A stretch of 7,204 nt of DNA from Bacteroidales bacterium GP3 (lineage in GTDB: Bacteria > Bacteroidota > Bacteroidia > Bacteroidales > Muribaculaceae). Shown here piece by piece: positions 6,920 through 7,204 of the stretch (the stretch's first letter is position 1; each line of letters begins with the position of its first letter). The DNA lies in contig DAAK01000215.1 of assembly GCA_001701075.1 (NCBI GenBank), positions 1 to 7,204 on the forward strand, in the 5' to 3' direction. The position numbers and the translations under genes are program-made. The notes beneath the pieces were generated by a model. That model worked only from the letters and a program-made list of their open reading frames with translations, was not told where the DNA came from and made no database searches.

Positions 6920-7204
6920 TTAGAATCTATAGCCGATCTTGAGATTGAACATACTTGAGGCATCAGCATGTTTTTCTGTCCAACAGTAAGCCTGATATCC
7001 TATGCCTGCATAAACCTTACCGAAGTTAAGACCTACCATCGGATTCACAACAACTGCGCCATGATCTGTATCATTTGTATTGATAGCATACCCAAGATCA
7101 AGGGATACAAATGGTTTTACACTTCCAGCTTTAAAATTATAGTCGCCTCTTACAAAGATAGGGATAAGAGGAGAACTTTCGAAATTCCATTCCTGGGTGA
7201 TACC
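6920..7204 (-). CDS. Outer-membrane beta-barrel protein, C-terminal part, truncated by window edge
   Basis: Read on the minus strand, the frame is open from the window end to a TAA at 6922-6920, giving the last 94 residues of a protein whose start lies outside. It alternates polar and hydrophobic/aromatic residues in short strands separated by turns: PIFVRGDYNF, VKPFVSLDLGYAI, AVVVNPMVGLNFGKVYAGIGYQAY and finally SMFNLKIGYRF. The terminal aromatic F after KIGYR is the usual C-terminal signature recognised by the BAM assembly machinery. This fits the small 'OMP_b-brl' type barrel common in Bacteroidota; cargo or ligand is unknown. No start codon lies in the window, so length and signal peptide cannot be judged. 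It converges with the uvrB operon and is separated from it by the 6855-6904 terminator. Confidence 0.85.
   Translation of the reverse strand, partial: GITQEWNFESSPLIPIFVRGDYNFKAGSVKPFVSLDLGYAINTNDTDHGAVVVNPMVGLNFGKVYAGIGYQAYCWTEKHADASSMFNLKIGYRF

Noticed and set aside
1..7204. Signs of a mobile element, phage, defence or CRISPR locus.
   Set aside because: No transposase, integrase, spaced direct repeats, tRNA or composition shift was seen; all genes are ordinary chromosomal families.

Overview
The window looks like part of a Bacteroidales (phylum Bacteroidota) chromosome. The evidence is a promoter of the Bacteroidota type (TTTG, 19-nt spacer, TATTTTTG) before uvrB, start codons preceded by A/T-rich sequence with no real Shine-Dalgarno, a DPP5-type S9 peptidase lipoprotein with the QGGPQ and ENHW signatures I associate with Porphyromonas/Bacteroides relatives, a C-terminal beta-barrel signature ending in aromatic F, and AT-rich 'ATAATGCATAATTA' intergenic repeats of a kind common in Bacteroides/Prevotella-like genomes. 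Base composition looks uniform by eye. Nothing marks the region as horizontally acquired: there is no integrase, transposase, tRNA, CRISPR array or compositional break. A genus cannot be assigned from this sequence alone.

Layout. (1) 1-213 (+): C-terminal part of a DUF488/YeaO-family protein, cut by the window edge. (2) 220-591 (+): small lipoprotein with a single rhodanese domain, six bases downstream and probably co-transcribed. (3) 592-711: intergenic, holding a Bacteroidota-type promoter followed by a strong 13-bp hairpin that lies in the predicted uvrB leader. (4) 712-2832 (+): uvrB, complete. (5) 2825-4726 (+): YgiQ-family radical SAM protein, overlapping the end of uvrB by 8 bp. (6) 4723-6831 (+): DPP5-like S9 prolyl-oligopeptidase lipoprotein, overlapping ygiQ in an ATGA. 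(7) 6828-6919: intergenic, with a tandem 14-bp repeat and a rho-independent terminator. (8) 6920-7204 (-): C-terminal 94 residues of an outer-membrane beta-barrel protein, convergent with the operon and cut by the window edge.

How the genes work together. uvrB, ygiQ and the peptidase form a tight three-gene operon with overlapping stops and starts, from one promoter near 601-631 to one terminator near 6855-6904. UvrB is the damage-verification helicase-like subunit of nucleotide excision repair. YgiQ is a radical SAM enzyme without an established reaction. The peptidase is an envelope enzyme that would trim dipeptides in peptide catabolism. There is no obvious shared pathway, so the overlaps may reflect genome economy and translational coupling rather than one function.

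I do not see a previously undescribed system here. The points most worth a second look are the hairpin leader of uvrB, the uvrB-ygiQ translational coupling, and the terminal repeat/terminator module.
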